Assembly (NCBI GenBank): GCA_949155905.1
Contig: CASCWU010000003.1
Span: 1-64,000, forward strand
Direction of reading: 5' to 3'
DNA length: 64,000 bases
Source of the DNA: an uncultured Lachnospiraceae bacterium
Lineage (GTDB): Bacteria; Bacillota; Clostridia; Lachnospirales; Lachnospiraceae
Below the pieces are notes generated by a model that saw nothing but the letters and a program-made list of their open reading frames with translations, had not been told where the DNA came from and searched no databases. Shown piece after piece: positions 18,064 to 26,260 of the stretch (position 1 is its first letter; each line of letters opens with the position of its first letter). Both the position numbers and the translations under genes were made by a program.

Positions 18064-19095
18064 TTAGCATGTCTCCCTCTTTACAATCCGTTCATTGACA
18101 TAAAGCTGAAACTCTCGGATCTTTTTCCTGTCCGGAAGATCCGGAAGTGACGTATGCTTCTTGGCATAGTCTAAGCGCTTTTCATATTCGTTCAGCATAT
18201 CATAAAAGGAATCCAACGGCTGGCGGTTCTCATCTAAATACTTTCCGTTCCGAATATCCATGAGCAGCTCATGCTCCGCTTCCCGGTAAGTAATGATTTC
18301 CTCCTTTTCCAGAATATCCAGGCACATCATATACAGCCGGATCAAATGCGCCATATGCTTGCCCAGCTTATCATGACTGATCGCCTTTTCATTCCGTTTG
18401 CCGATTTTGTTGTAGCTGCTGACAATCGCTTTCATTTCATTCCACATCCCTGCCCAGTCCCGCAGAGGATAATGCTCCAAATGAACGTCCATAAAAATCT
18501 CGCTTTCATATCCCTTCTGGACAGCCTTGTCAATATACAAGGCAATATCACTGTTCTCATGAGGAAAATACCTGGTCTTAAAATCGTATTTAGCATTCTC
18601 AATGCTTCTTAAAATATAGGCTTCCTGCTGTGCCTGCCCTACCAGTCTGGCCGCCTTATTTTCCATCCGCCTAAGCTGGCTCTGGGCATAGCCGCCAAAC
18701 GCATGGATACAGATTTTGGAAAGAAACATATGCCGATTTTCCTTTAATTCCCTTCCTAAATCCGACAGATACAGGTAATGCTCCGGCTTACAGCCCAAAA
18801 TCTCAATCGTATTAGGATTGTTGGCCGCGAGAAGGCAAAGCATCTTATGAAAGGAATAGATCACGGTATCCGTCTTTTCCTCTACGACCTGCTCAAAATC
18901 CTCACCCAGCAGCACCTCCTCCTTCGAGTTTAGAGCGATTCCCCGGATATCCAGATCCGACCCCTCTTTGTCCATCCCATAGGCATGGCTGCCTCCCAGG
19001 GTCAGCAGCATCAACGCACTGCCCAGGCTTTTCTCTTCCCTTAAAAAATCATATTCCTTTGTCGCAAGCTTTTCTTTTATTTCTCCAATCTGCAT
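18064..19095 (-). CDS. YcgL-type predicted nucleotidyltransferase (COG3541-like)
   Basis: 343 residues. The pol-beta nucleotidyltransferase signature is GGSHAYGMDKEGSDLDIRGI at 34-53, with the catalytic Asp47-x-Asp49 pair; a third carboxylate should lie in the VIYSFHKM region. The C-terminal half is helical (EAEHELLMDIRNGKYLDENR). Members transfer a nucleotide to an unknown acceptor; substrate not known to me. Convergent with the MATE gene (20-base gap). Upstream on the same strand is a frameshifted reading frame that probably encoded its usual neighbour. Confidence 0.85.
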   Translation of the reverse strand: MQIGEIKEKLATKEYDFLREEKSLGSALMLLTLGGSHAYGMDKEGSDLDIRGIALNSKEEVLLGEDFEQVVEEKTDTVIYSFHKMLCLLAANNPNTIEILGCKPEHYLYLSDLGRELKENRHMFLSKICIHAFGGYAQSQLRRMENKAARLVGQAQQEAYILRSIENAKYDFKTRYFPHENSDIALYIDKAVQKGYESEIFMDVHLEHYPLRDWAGMWNEMKAIVSSYNKIGKRNEKAISHDKLGKHMAHLIRLYMMCLDILEKEEIITYREAEHELLMDIRNGKYLDENRQPLDSFYDMLNEYEKRLDYAKKHTSLPDLPDRKKIREFQLYVNERIVKRETC

Positions 19096-19121
19096 AGCGA
19101 TTCCCGATTTCCTTTCTTTCC

Positions 19122-19157
19122 TTCTGTAAATTTCTGTCCTTCTGTAAGCTTCTGTCC
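19122..19157. repeat. Two tandem 18-base units
   Basis: TTCTGTAAATTTCTGTCC is followed directly by TTCTGTAAGCTTCTGTCC, with the start of a third degenerate unit. It lies between the nucleotidyltransferase start and the frameshifted neighbour. Confidence 0.6.
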
Positions 19158-19159
19158 TT

Positions 19160-19532
19160 CTACAACCTTCTGGCTCGTACTACCAGACCAAATTTCTGTA
19201 TAGCCTTTTTCACTAACGCCATATCCCCTCTGTAGTCCTCCTCCAAGGCAAAGCTGGTCAAATCCCGGAAATAATACGTATAGATGCCCTTGTGATACTC
19301 CAGATTCCGAAAATAAGAAGCCAAATACAGGCGCTCCAGCAGATGGAACCCACCTGTCACCAAAATAAAATGCTCCGTCACTGCCAGCTTGTCCGAAGCA
19401 TACTGCGGCGGATGTTCGGCATCTAAAAATTCCAGACAAAACTGCCGAAAGACGTTCTAATTCGGAAGACTCCTGCTTCAAAAATCTCCAGCGCCTCATG
19501 CACTCCGGCTCTAACCCTTCCGATATATTCAT
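19160..19532 (-). pseudogene. Frameshifted companion of the YcgL-type nucleotidyltransferase
   Basis: Two frames appear to make one protein. The first begins at ATG 19532 (MNISEGLEPECMRRWRFLKQ, then SSELERL). The second, from about 19440, reads FCLEFLDAEHPPQYASDKLA, then VTEHFILVTGGFHLLERLYL and continues to stop at 19160 (ending QKFGLVVRARRL). The shift lies near 19435-19450. The second part is clearly coding in character. I do not recognise the family; position beside the nucleotidyltransferase suggests a partner. Either a real inactivating indel or a sequencing error. Confidence 0.55.
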
Positions 19533-19672
19533 AATCCTGCACCTCGTTTCTGCTTTTGTAGCTTACTTGCCATAATTTTGTGCGCTTTGGCACACCTGCA
19601 ATCAAAAGTTGACACAATGCTCTTCTGTGTCAGCATTATACCCTGTTTTCCCGGTGCTTACAAGCAATTTTT

Positions 19673-20194
19673 CTACCATCCAGCCAGCGCGACGCTCGCC
19701 ACAATCCCAGCCAGTGTCGCCACCAGCGCTCCTGCAAGTGTATAACGTGTTTTCTGCACCTTTGCTGCTGTAAAATAAACCGACATCGTGTAAAAAATGG
19801 TTTCTGTACTGCTCATCATAATCGAAGCCACCCTCCCAATATAAGAATCTGTACCAAATTCCTTAAAAATATCCAGCAGCAGTCCGGTTGCTGCAGAGGA
19901 GGATACCATTTTCATCAAAGCCAGCGGCACTAGCTGGCCTGGAAAGTGAAGCCAGGACGTAAGCGGAGAAAGAAACGCCGCCAGATAATTAAGTCCACCG
20001 GAGGCTCGCAGAATGCCAACGCTTACCATCAATGCAATCAAAGTCGGCGCAATATCAAGCACGACCTGAAAGCCATCCTTTACTCCCTTTAAAAACGATG
20101 CAAATACATTCGTTCTCATCAACAGACCAAAACCGACAATATAAAAAATCACAATCGGAATCATATAATCGGAAAGATATAGTAGAAAATTCAT
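19673..20194 (-). CDS. spmB: Spore maturation protein B
   Basis: 173 residues, integral membrane protein of the nucleoside-recognition (Gate) fold. MIPIVIFYIVGFGLLMRTNV at the start, FLKGVKDGFQVVLDIAPTLI, then PTLIALMVSVGILRASGGLN and SSTETIFYTMSVYFTA are characteristic. SpmA and SpmB are needed for full dehydration of the spore core in Bacillus and Clostridium. The ATG overlaps the spmA stop as ATGA, so the two are translationally coupled. Expression would be expected in the forespore; no sporulation promoter was identified by eye. Confidence 0.92.
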   Translation of the reverse strand: MNFLLYLSDYMIPIVIFYIVGFGLLMRTNVFASFLKGVKDGFQVVLDIAPTLIALMVSVGILRASGGLNYLAAFLSPLTSWLHFPGQLVPLALMKMVSSSAATGLLLDIFKEFGTDSYIGRVASIMMSSTETIFYTMSVYFTAAKVQKTRYTLAGALVATLAGIVASVALAGW

Positions 20195-20907
20195 CGCCTG
20201 ACCCCCTTTCCGAAGGATGTAGCATTTTGCCTGGAACTCTGATAAGCAGCCTCACGCTTAGTTGCCAGTTTTCTGGCTATAATCGAAAACAGCACACCTG
20301 CCAGAGTAGAGCAAAACGTAGCCAGGATTGCCGCCCCCACGATATCCGTCGGACGGACAGCTCCGTACTGCGTGCGGTAGGCAATGATATTGATCGGAAT
20401 CAGCTGCAGGGAGGAAATATTGATAATCAAAAAGGTACACATATCCACACTCGCCCGCCCGCCTGTTTTTCTGGGATTCTGATTTTTATTTTTGCTCTCT
20501 ATATCTGTTCCATAGGTATTTGCTCTGCCTTCCTTCTCCTCTTCCCATTTTGCTAACTCCCGCATCGCAGACAGGCCAAGAGGAGTCGCGGCCCAGCCTA
20601 GTCCAAGGATATTGGCGATCATATTGGAAATGATGTATTCAGTTGCCGGATGCTCCTCAGGTAAATCCGGGAACAGCAGGCGCATGACCGGACGCATTCC
20701 CTTACTCATTCCTGCTATCAGCCCGGAATCTCTGGCAATCTGCATAATTCCGGTCCAAAGCGTCATCACCCCCAGCATAGTGATACAGAGTGTCACTGCT
20801 TCTCTGGAGGAGCTGATTGCCGCTTCACCTACTGCCGCTCCCTGCCCGGTACAGATTCCGATTATAACTCCCAGGATAATCATGCCTGCCCACAAAATAG
20901 CAATCAT
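20191..20907 (-). CDS. spmA: Spore maturation protein A
   Basis: 238 residues from ATG 20907, preceded by AAGGGG at eight bases; an upstream in-frame extension to 20973 has no better site. Membrane segments include MIAILWAGMIILGVIIGICT at the N-terminus and the Gate-domain GVMTLWTGIMQIARDSGLI. NMIANILGLGWAATPLGLSAM and FLIINISSLQLIPINIIAYR are typical SpmA blocks, separated by a charged loop rich in Lys, Asn and Arg. Works with SpmB in spore core dehydration; shows that this organism forms spores. Confidence 0.92.
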   Translation of the reverse strand: MIAILWAGMIILGVIIGICTGQGAAVGEAAISSSREAVTLCITMLGVMTLWTGIMQIARDSGLIAGMSKGMRPVMRLLFPDLPEEHPATEYIISNMIANILGLGWAATPLGLSAMRELAKWEEEKEGRANTYGTDIESKNKNQNPRKTGGRASVDMCTFLIINISSLQLIPINIIAYRTQYGAVRPTDIVGAAILATFCSTLAGVLFSIIARKLATKREAAYQSSRQNATSFGKGVRR

Positions 20908-21128
20908 CCGACTGTCCCCTTCTTGCCTGCTCCCGTCCTTTTCCTTGAGGCAGGCATTCTGTCTTTGCTTCACTATATGCGTTTTAGGAAGGATTATACT
21001 AAAAAATACAAAGATCTCCTCTGTTTGGGTTTAGATCGATTTTCGGCTACAGCTCCCATAAACCTTGAATTCCCTTATAAAATGGTAATTTCAGCAGAAA
21101 AAAATACAAATTTTCCTAAAATTCTATC

Positions 21129-21157
21129 TTTACATTACTTTTTCGACATGATACAAT
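21129..21157 (+). promoter_or_regulatory. Promoter of the AbrB-family gene
   Basis: TTTACA (21129-21134), 17-base spacer, TACAAT (21152-21157), 28 bases before the ATG at 21186. Confidence 0.7.
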
Positions 21158-21185
21158 AGATAAAGTAAAAATATAGAAAGGATGG

Positions 21186-21452
21186 ATGGCTACTATGAAA
21201 AGCACGGGTATTGTCAGAAGATTAGATGAGCTTGGGCGTATCACGCTTCCGATTGAGCTTAGAAGGACAATGGATGCAACCGAACGGGACCCATTGGAAA
21301 TCTACGTAGAAGAAAACAGAATCATCCTGCAGAAATACGAGCCAAGTGATATTTTCACCGGCGAGAAGGAAGATCTGTACGACTACTGCGATAAGAAAGT
21401 GTCCAAGAAGTCTATCATCGAACTGGCGAAATTAGCCGGATTGATCGAGTAA
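21186..21452 (+). CDS. abrB: AbrB-family transition-state regulator
   Basis: 88 residues. The swapped-hairpin DNA-binding domain covers residues 4-55: KSTGIVRRLDELGRITLPIE and LEIYVEENRIILQKY, closely following Bacillus AbrB. The C-terminal 30 residues (IIELAKLAGLIE) are the multimerisation tail. AbrB proteins repress stationary-phase and sporulation genes during growth. Two starts are possible: ATG 21186 (AAAGG four bases upstream) or ATG 21195 giving MKSTG; Bacillus AbrB also has short residues before KSTG. It is convergent with rsmI as in Bacillus, where abrB sits next to the same gene. Followed by a GC-rich hairpin. Confidence 0.88.
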   Translation: MATMKSTGIVRRLDELGRITLPIELRRTMDATERDPLEIYVEENRIILQKYEPSDIFTGEKEDLYDYCDKKVSKKSIIELAKLAGLIE

Positions 21453-21464
21453 CCTGATGGGACC

Positions 21465-21487
21465 GGGGCTGCTGCTTCTGCAGCCCC
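21465..21487. terminator. Hairpin between convergent abrB and rsmI
   Basis: Perfect 8-bp stem GGGGCTGC / GCAGCCCC with a 7-base loop, located 12 bases past the abrB stop and 17 bases past the rsmI stop. The T-tract is weak on either side, so it is a probable bidirectional terminator. Confidence 0.65.
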
Positions 21488-21503
21488 CTTCTATTCCGAG
21501 CCT

Positions 21504-22361
21504 TTATCCTTCTTCGCCTTCCAGTTCGAGCAGCATCTGATACACGTCACGGCGAGAAATACCCCGATCTGCGGCTACTGCCTTCATCGCTTCTTTTTTT
21601 GTCATTCCCTGTGCCAGATACCACTCCATCTGTTCTGCCAACGGCAGCCTCCGATTTTCCTCCTGCCGTTCTTCCTGCTGTGTCTTTAAGCTCTTTCCCT
21701 CTATCACCAGAACGTATTCCCCTTTTGGCTCCTGCTCCTGATAATGTGCCGCCGCCTCCTCTAAGGTAGAACAAAGAACCGTTTCATGACGTTTTGTCAG
21801 CTCCTTACAAACCGATACCGCCCGATTTCCCAACAACCCTGCCAGTTCCTCCAGCGTCCGTACCAGACGATGCGGTGCTTCATAGAGAACAATCGTACGG
21901 GACTCCTGTCTAAGCGTCTCTAAAATCGCCGCCCGTTCCTTTTTTTCTGTCGGAAGAAATGCCTCGAATGCAAAGCGTCTGGTGGAGAGCCCGGAAAGTG
22001 TCAGCGCCGTCACACAGGCCGCTGCTCCTGGCAAGGACGTAACCGAAAGCCCTGCCTCATACGCCTGCCTTACTAGCTCCTCCCCTGGATCGGAAATCCC
22101 CGGCGTCCCGGCATCCGTAATCAGGGCAATATCCGCCCCGGCCAGCATTTTTTCCACCAGTACTTTTGCTTTATCGTATTTATTAAATTCATGGTAGCTT
22201 GTCATCGGAGTATGAATCTCAAAGTGATTGAGCAGCTTGATGCTGTTGCGGGTATCCTCTGCCGCAATCAAATCAACCTCCTTTAATACCCGAAGCACCC
22301 GGAATGTAATGTCCTCTAAATTCCCGATTGGCGTTGCACACAGGTATAGCATTCCTGCCAT
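21504..22361 (-). CDS. rsmI: 16S rRNA (cytidine(1402)-2'-O)-methyltransferase
   Basis: 285 residues. TetrapyrroleMethylase-type fold with LYLCATPIGNLEDITFR at the start, AAEDTRNSIKLLNHF, ALITDAGTPGISDPGEELVR (SAM pocket) and SLPGAAACVTALTLSGL, all diagnostic of RsmI. It 2'-O-methylates C1402 in the decoding centre. The C-terminal helix-turn region (MTKKEAMKAVAADRGISRRD) matches the family. ATG at 22361 has AGGAGG eight bases upstream. It closes a block in the same order as Bacillus (yaaR-holB-yaaT-yabB-rsmI), downstream of which abrB is found. Confidence 0.95.
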   Translation of the reverse strand: MAGMLYLCATPIGNLEDITFRVLRVLKEVDLIAAEDTRNSIKLLNHFEIHTPMTSYHEFNKYDKAKVLVEKMLAGADIALITDAGTPGISDPGEELVRQAYEAGLSVTSLPGAAACVTALTLSGLSTRRFAFEAFLPTEKKERAAILETLRQESRTIVLYEAPHRLVRTLEELAGLLGNRAVSVCKELTKRHETVLCSTLEEAAAHYQEQEPKGEYVLVIEGKSLKTQQEERQEENRRLPLAEQMEWYLAQGMTKKEAMKAVAADRGISRRDVYQMLLELEGEEG

Positions 22362-22377
22362 ATGGATCGCCTCCTAT

Positions 22378-23148
22378 TCAATACCCATACGTCTCATAAA
22401 TTTCCGCCGTATACACCCCAGGCGCCTGATAGACAATCAGAGGACGTTCTACCGTCATCCGGGGGCTTCCTCCCTTGACGGCCTCTAACAGCACCATATT
22501 CGGCTCCTTGTCCACATAAGGATAGACCAGCCGCATTCGTTTTGGCTCCAGGCTTTGTACGGACAGTTCTCGGACAATCTCTGCCAGACGAAACGGGCGG
22601 TGTACCAGAAAAAATTTCCCGCCTGGCTTTAGTACCCTCGCAGTCTCTCTTGCCAAATCCGCCAGGCTGCACAGCAGCTCATGCCTGGCAATCGTCCTGG
22701 CGAAATCTTCATTTTTCAGACCATGCCCGCTGGTCATATAAGGCGGATTGCTCGTGACAACGTCAAAGGAAGCCATGCCGAATATCTGCGAGGCTTCCCT
22801 GATATCTCCTGTCTCTATACGTACCCTGCCCTCTAATCCATTGCCTTCTACGCTCCGGCGTGCCATATCTGCGCTTTCCTCCTGAATCTCCAGACCGACA
22901 AATTCTGCGCCCTCGGTTTTGGCGGAAAGCAGAATCGGAATAATCCCGTTCCCGCTTCCCAAATCCAGGCAGCGTCCTCCCTTTTTTACACTCGCATAGC
23001 CGGACAGTAAAACCGCATCCATTCCAAAACAGAATTTTGACGGGTTTTGAATGAGCTTTAGATGGTTTCGCTGCAAATCATCTAACCGTTCTCCCTCCCG
23101 CAGACGGAAGGCTTCCCTTTGTCCGTTTATCTCTATCTTCTTTTCCAC
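22378..23148 (-). CDS. trmN: tRNA1(Val) A37 N6-methyltransferase family protein (YabB/TrmN6-like)
   Basis: 256 residues. SAM-binding motif I LDLGSGNGIIPILLS, catalytic NPPY in VVTSNPPYMTSGHG, and the N-terminal DAVLLSGYA block mark an N6-adenine methyltransferase of the YfiC/YabB family acting on tRNA. GTG at 23148 lies three bases after the yaaT stop with GGAGA upstream. Part of the yaaR-holB-yaaT-trmN-rsmI cluster. Confidence 0.9.
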   Translation of the reverse strand: MEKKIEINGQREAFRLREGERLDDLQRNHLKLIQNPSKFCFGMDAVLLSGYASVKKGGRCLDLGSGNGIIPILLSAKTEGAEFVGLEIQEESADMARRSVEGNGLEGRVRIETGDIREASQIFGMASFDVVTSNPPYMTSGHGLKNEDFARTIARHELLCSLADLARETARVLKPGGKFFLVHRPFRLAEIVRELSVQSLEPKRMRLVYPYVDKEPNMVLLEAVKGGSPRMTVERPLIVYQAPGVYTAEIYETYGY

Positions 23149-23150
23149 CT

Positions 23151-24062
23151 TTATTCTCCGTCCAGACGGGATTTTCCTTCCCGCTTCTCCAGGTTTTCTA
23201 ACTCTCTTAGCTCGGCATCGTCTAAGCTTACCTTCTCACGTTTTTTCTTAGGGTGGAATTTCAAATCCGCGACCTTGTATTCCCGGACTTCCTTTTCGTC
23301 ATTTTCCAGAGTGACGATAACCTTAACCGTCTGCTTTAGAACGCTGACGCTCTGCACCTCACCGCTCAGCCCGTCTGCCGTCGCTACCCGATCCCCGAGG
23401 TTTGGCAGCTTGGAGTTTAACTCCTCATAGGCCTCCTCCTCATTTTTCAGGCAACACATCAGCCTGCCGCAGACACCGGATATTTTAGTCGGATTCAAGG
23501 ACAGATTTTGCTCCTTTGCCATTTTAATCGATACCGGAGCGAACTCTGACAAATAGGAATGGCAGCACAACGGTCTGCCGCAAATCCCGATTCCGCCGAT
23601 GATCTTCGTCTCATCCCGGACGCCGATCTGCCGCAGTTCAATCCTTGTCCGAAAAACGGAGGCCAGATCCTTAACCAACTCTCTAAAGTCAATCCGTCCG
23701 TCTGCGGTAAAGTAAAACAGCACTTTATTGTTATCAAAGGTATATTCTGCATCAATCAGCTTCATTTCCAGTCCGTGCTTTTGTATCTTTTCCAAACAAA
23801 TGCCAAAGGCAGTCTTTTCCTTTTCCCGATTTTTTTCGTTGATCTCATAGTCCTCAGGGGTCGCTACCCGAATCACCTGCTTTAAGGGCTGAATCACCTT
23901 TTCGTCCTCTACCTCCCTGCAGCCTAACACTACTGTGCCGAACTCTACGCCGCGCGCGGTTTCGACGATCACATGCTCGCCCTTCTTTACCTCAATGCCT
24001 GCCGGATCAAAATAATATACCTTACCGGCGCGCCGGAATCTTACTCCGATTACTGTTGTCAT
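23151..24062 (-). CDS. ricT: PSP1-domain protein YaaT (RicT-like)
   Basis: 303 residues. The PSP1 domain fills the centre (FTADGRIDFRELVKDLASVF and ELRQIGVRDETKIIGGIGIC), with the cysteine set GICGRPLCCHSYL and GVCGRLMCC typical of RicT, which with RicA and RicF carries 4Fe-4S clusters and promotes RNase Y-dependent mRNA maturation and sporulation in Bacillus. N-terminal VIGVRFRRAGKVYYFDP is also canonical. The C-terminus is a charged tail. The stop of holB overlaps its start region by four bases, so the two are coupled. Confidence 0.92.
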   Translation of the reverse strand: MTTVIGVRFRRAGKVYYFDPAGIEVKKGEHVIVETARGVEFGTVVLGCREVEDEKVIQPLKQVIRVATPEDYEINEKNREKEKTAFGICLEKIQKHGLEMKLIDAEYTFDNNKVLFYFTADGRIDFRELVKDLASVFRTRIELRQIGVRDETKIIGGIGICGRPLCCHSYLSEFAPVSIKMAKEQNLSLNPTKISGVCGRLMCCLKNEEEAYEELNSKLPNLGDRVATADGLSGEVQSVSVLKQTVKVIVTLENDEKEVREYKVADLKFHPKKKREKVSLDDAELRELENLEKREGKSRLDGE

Positions 24063-25084
24063 CTATTCTTCCTTTCTGACTGGGACAAATCGTCTAACAT
24101 CATCTCCAATGCCGTATCCAGGTTGACGTTCGCGTCCAGACGCTCCTTCGCCCGATCCATCGACTCTAAGGCATGCTCCACGATGCCATAGCTCCGTTTC
24201 CCCGCCTGCGCAGAAATAACCGGATACTCCTCCCGGTACAAAAGGCGGTTCGGATCGTTGGTTGCTTTTAACACCAGCATGTCCCGGAACCACAACTCCA
24301 TCAGATCGATGCAGTCCTTGATCTGCGTCTTGTACTGTGCTATTTTCTTGACAGTCTCTACCATCTCATGCAGCTCCATTTCGTCCATATGACGCAGGAA
24401 ATACAGCACGTCCTCCTTCATCCTGGTAAAATCCTCTGACAGCGCGTAACGTTCCGCCCGCCCGATATTTCCTCCGGAAAACTCTGCTGCCATCTGTGCC
24501 ATATAGTCCGGCACCCGCAGCTCCTCCATCAGATATTGCTTAATCTTATCTGTCTCTACCGCCTTGACCGGCAGCGCCACGCAGCGCGACCGGATGGTAG
24601 AAAGCAGACGATTGACATTTCCGGCCAGCAGCAGGACAATTCCATAGGACGGCGGCTCCTCAATCGTCTTTAAAAGAGCGTTCTGCGCCTGCTCGGTCAT
24701 CCGGTCGGCGTCTGCTATGATATAAATTTTATATTGGCTGCTATACGGCTTAATTCCCATATCTGCATTTAACTGAGTACGGATATCATCTACTCCGATG
24801 CTGGCCTTTTCATGTGTGACATAAAGGATATCCGGGTGGTTGCCGCTCTCTGCCTGCAGACAGGACTTACAGACGCCGCAGCCCCGCAAATAACGGACTC
24901 CCTCCTGTTCCTCCTCTACCGGGCTTTCGCACTGCAGCAGCCTTGCATAGTGCTTTGCCAGAAACATTTTGCCCATACCCTTTTCCCCATGAAGAATATA
25001 GGCATGGGATATTTTCCCCGCCTTCATCGCCATCGTCATATGCCCAATGATCTGTTCATGTCCGATAACCTCGTTCTTTTTCAC
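24059..25084 (-). CDS. holB: DNA polymerase III subunit delta prime
   Basis: 341 residues from GTG 25084, which has GGGAGG eight bases upstream; an upstream GTG at 25105 would add seven residues but lacks a site. Clamp-loader AAA+ features: IGHEQIIGHMTMAMKAGKIS, Walker A-like LHGEKGMGKMFLAKHYARLL, a zinc cluster with CGVCKSC, and DADRMTEQAQNALLKTIEEP, followed by LLSTIRSRC. It loads the beta clamp at the replication fork. It lies between yaaR and yaaT as in Bacillus. Confidence 0.94.
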   Translation of the reverse strand: MKKNEVIGHEQIIGHMTMAMKAGKISHAYILHGEKGMGKMFLAKHYARLLQCESPVEEEQEGVRYLRGCGVCKSCLQAESGNHPDILYVTHEKASIGVDDIRTQLNADMGIKPYSSQYKIYIIADADRMTEQAQNALLKTIEEPPSYGIVLLLAGNVNRLLSTIRSRCVALPVKAVETDKIKQYLMEELRVPDYMAQMAAEFSGGNIGRAERYALSEDFTRMKEDVLYFLRHMDEMELHEMVETVKKIAQYKTQIKDCIDLMELWFRDMLVLKATNDPNRLLYREEYPVISAQAGKRSYGIVEHALESMDRAKERLDANVNLDTALEMMLDDLSQSERKNR

Positions 25085-25101
25085 AAAGCTTCCCTCCCTG
25101 C

Positions 25102-25542
25102 TCACGTAAAAATATCCAGCAGCAGGCCTCTGATTTCATCAATTTTATTGAGAATCAAAAGATGATCCTTTTCATCCTTTATCAGCTCCTGCGCCAGTTC
25201 ATCTAAGTTCTGGTCAATCAGCCGTACCATCCCGTATACCCGATGCCTTCCTCTTCGATCCAGAAAATTTTCCCTGGAAAACTGATGGGAACGGGTGACA
25301 ACCTCGTTTAAAAACTCCTTCACAAGCTGTCTGTAACGCCGCATATCCCGGATATCAGTCTTTTTTCCAAGCTTTTCTCCCTGGCGCGTGATTTCTTCCA
25401 TCATCGAGGTCAGGCGTTCGGAAAGTGTCGCATCCTCAATATGGCTGACCAGAGTAAATTTAAAGGAAGCATCCTGCTCCTGCACCGGCGCTTTTTTCTC
25501 TATCTGCATAGCCTCCGGCATTGCATTTACCTTAATGTCCAT
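25102..25542 (-). CDS. yaaR: YaaR family protein (DUF327)
   Basis: 146 residues, soluble and helical, with the conserved core [20 protein letters not shown] and [20 protein letters not shown]. Function unknown; it is conserved next to holB in Firmicutes. GGAAGTGAG-type site precedes the ATG at 25542. First gene of the holB block with a promoter-like TATAAT about 45 bases upstream. Confidence 0.88.
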   Translation of the reverse strand: MDIKVNAMPEAMQIEKKAPVQEQDASFKFTLVSHIEDATLSERLTSMMEEITRQGEKLGKKTDIRDMRRYRQLVKEFLNEVVTRSHQFSRENFLDRRGRHRVYGMVRLIDQNLDELAQELIKDEKDHLLILNKIDEIRGLLLDIFT

Positions 25543-25569
25543 AAGCTCTCACTTCCTTTCTGAATATAT

Positions 25570-25594
25570 TGCTCCTCTGTGTCAACATTATACC
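25570..25594 (-). promoter_or_regulatory. Promoter-like motif shared with 19618-19642
   Basis: On the minus strand GGTATAATGTTGACACAGAG begins the motif, including a TATAAT -10 box ahead of yaaR. A nearly identical stretch (GGTATAATGCTGACACAGAA) lies at 19642-19618, upstream of the frameshifted gene at 19532. The -35 (TTGTTT with a 15-base gap) is poor. Confidence 0.45.
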
Positions 25595-25622
25595 ACAGCT
25601 TCCTGCAAAACAAAAGCAAATC

Positions 25623-26204
25623 TTATTTTCGTATCTGCCGGGCTAATTCTTCCAGGCATTCGGTCAGATTTTCGTTAGAATACCGCTTCGCAATCCCGAG
25701 CCTCGCTAACTCCTCCTCTGAAAAATCCTCATTATCTGCCAGAAACCGACGGCACAGCTCGGCATATTTCGGGCTGCTCTGCTTATCCTCCCGCTCCAGC
25801 GCCCGGTGAAGCCTCGTGCGATCTGAAATCTCCAGATAAAGCGGAACAATCTGCTCCGATCCGAAATAATCCCGGATTTTTTCATAGCCCTCCAGTGTCG
25901 TTGTCATAATTTTATTTCCTTCTTCTAAAGAAAACTGTCCGTCATCTACATGAAAATAATACCACGGCCCATAAACCGTATCATATTTCCGGCATTCCAA
26001 TACCCTTCCGACCTGTCGGTACTGCTCTAGCTGCCCCTCGGAAACAAAGTGGTAATCCACGCCATCCCTCTCCTTCTCCCTAAGAGGCCGTGTAGTATAT
26101 CCTACAATTTCCCGCAAGCCTAATTCCGGCCGCGTCAGCAGTTCTCTTAAAACCGTATCCTTCCCGGTAGCGCTTTTCCCCATCAGAATAAATAACCTGC
26201 CCAT
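25623..26204 (-). CDS. Guanylate kinase-like P-loop protein
   Basis: 193 residues from ATG 26204. P-loop MGKSATGKDT, then the guanylate-binding region GYTTRPLREKERDGVDYHFV and VYGPWYYFHV, following guanylate kinase but with a divergent loop (GKSATGKD instead of GPSGxGKS). It may phosphorylate GMP or a related nucleotide; it is too divergent to call it the housekeeping gmk. An in-frame extension reaches 26297 and overlaps the upstream gene; the methionine preceding GRLFILMG is the natural start, with a weak AAAGGG site. It lies between a PII-like gene and the yaaR-holB block. Confidence 0.8.
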   Translation of the reverse strand: MGRLFILMGKSATGKDTVLRELLTRPELGLREIVGYTTRPLREKERDGVDYHFVSEGQLEQYRQVGRVLECRKYDTVYGPWYYFHVDDGQFSLEEGNKIMTTTLEGYEKIRDYFGSEQIVPLYLEISDRTRLHRALEREDKQSSPKYAELCRRFLADNEDFSEEELARLGIAKRYSNENLTECLEELARQIRK

Positions 26205-26260
26205 CCTCTGCTCATTCCATCCCTTTCGTTTCTGAAAAAGAATTCCGCAAAACGGAATTT

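Noticed and set aside
20032-20556. Plus-strand frame of 174 residues across spmA/spmB
   Set aside because: Antisense to two well-conserved sporulation genes.
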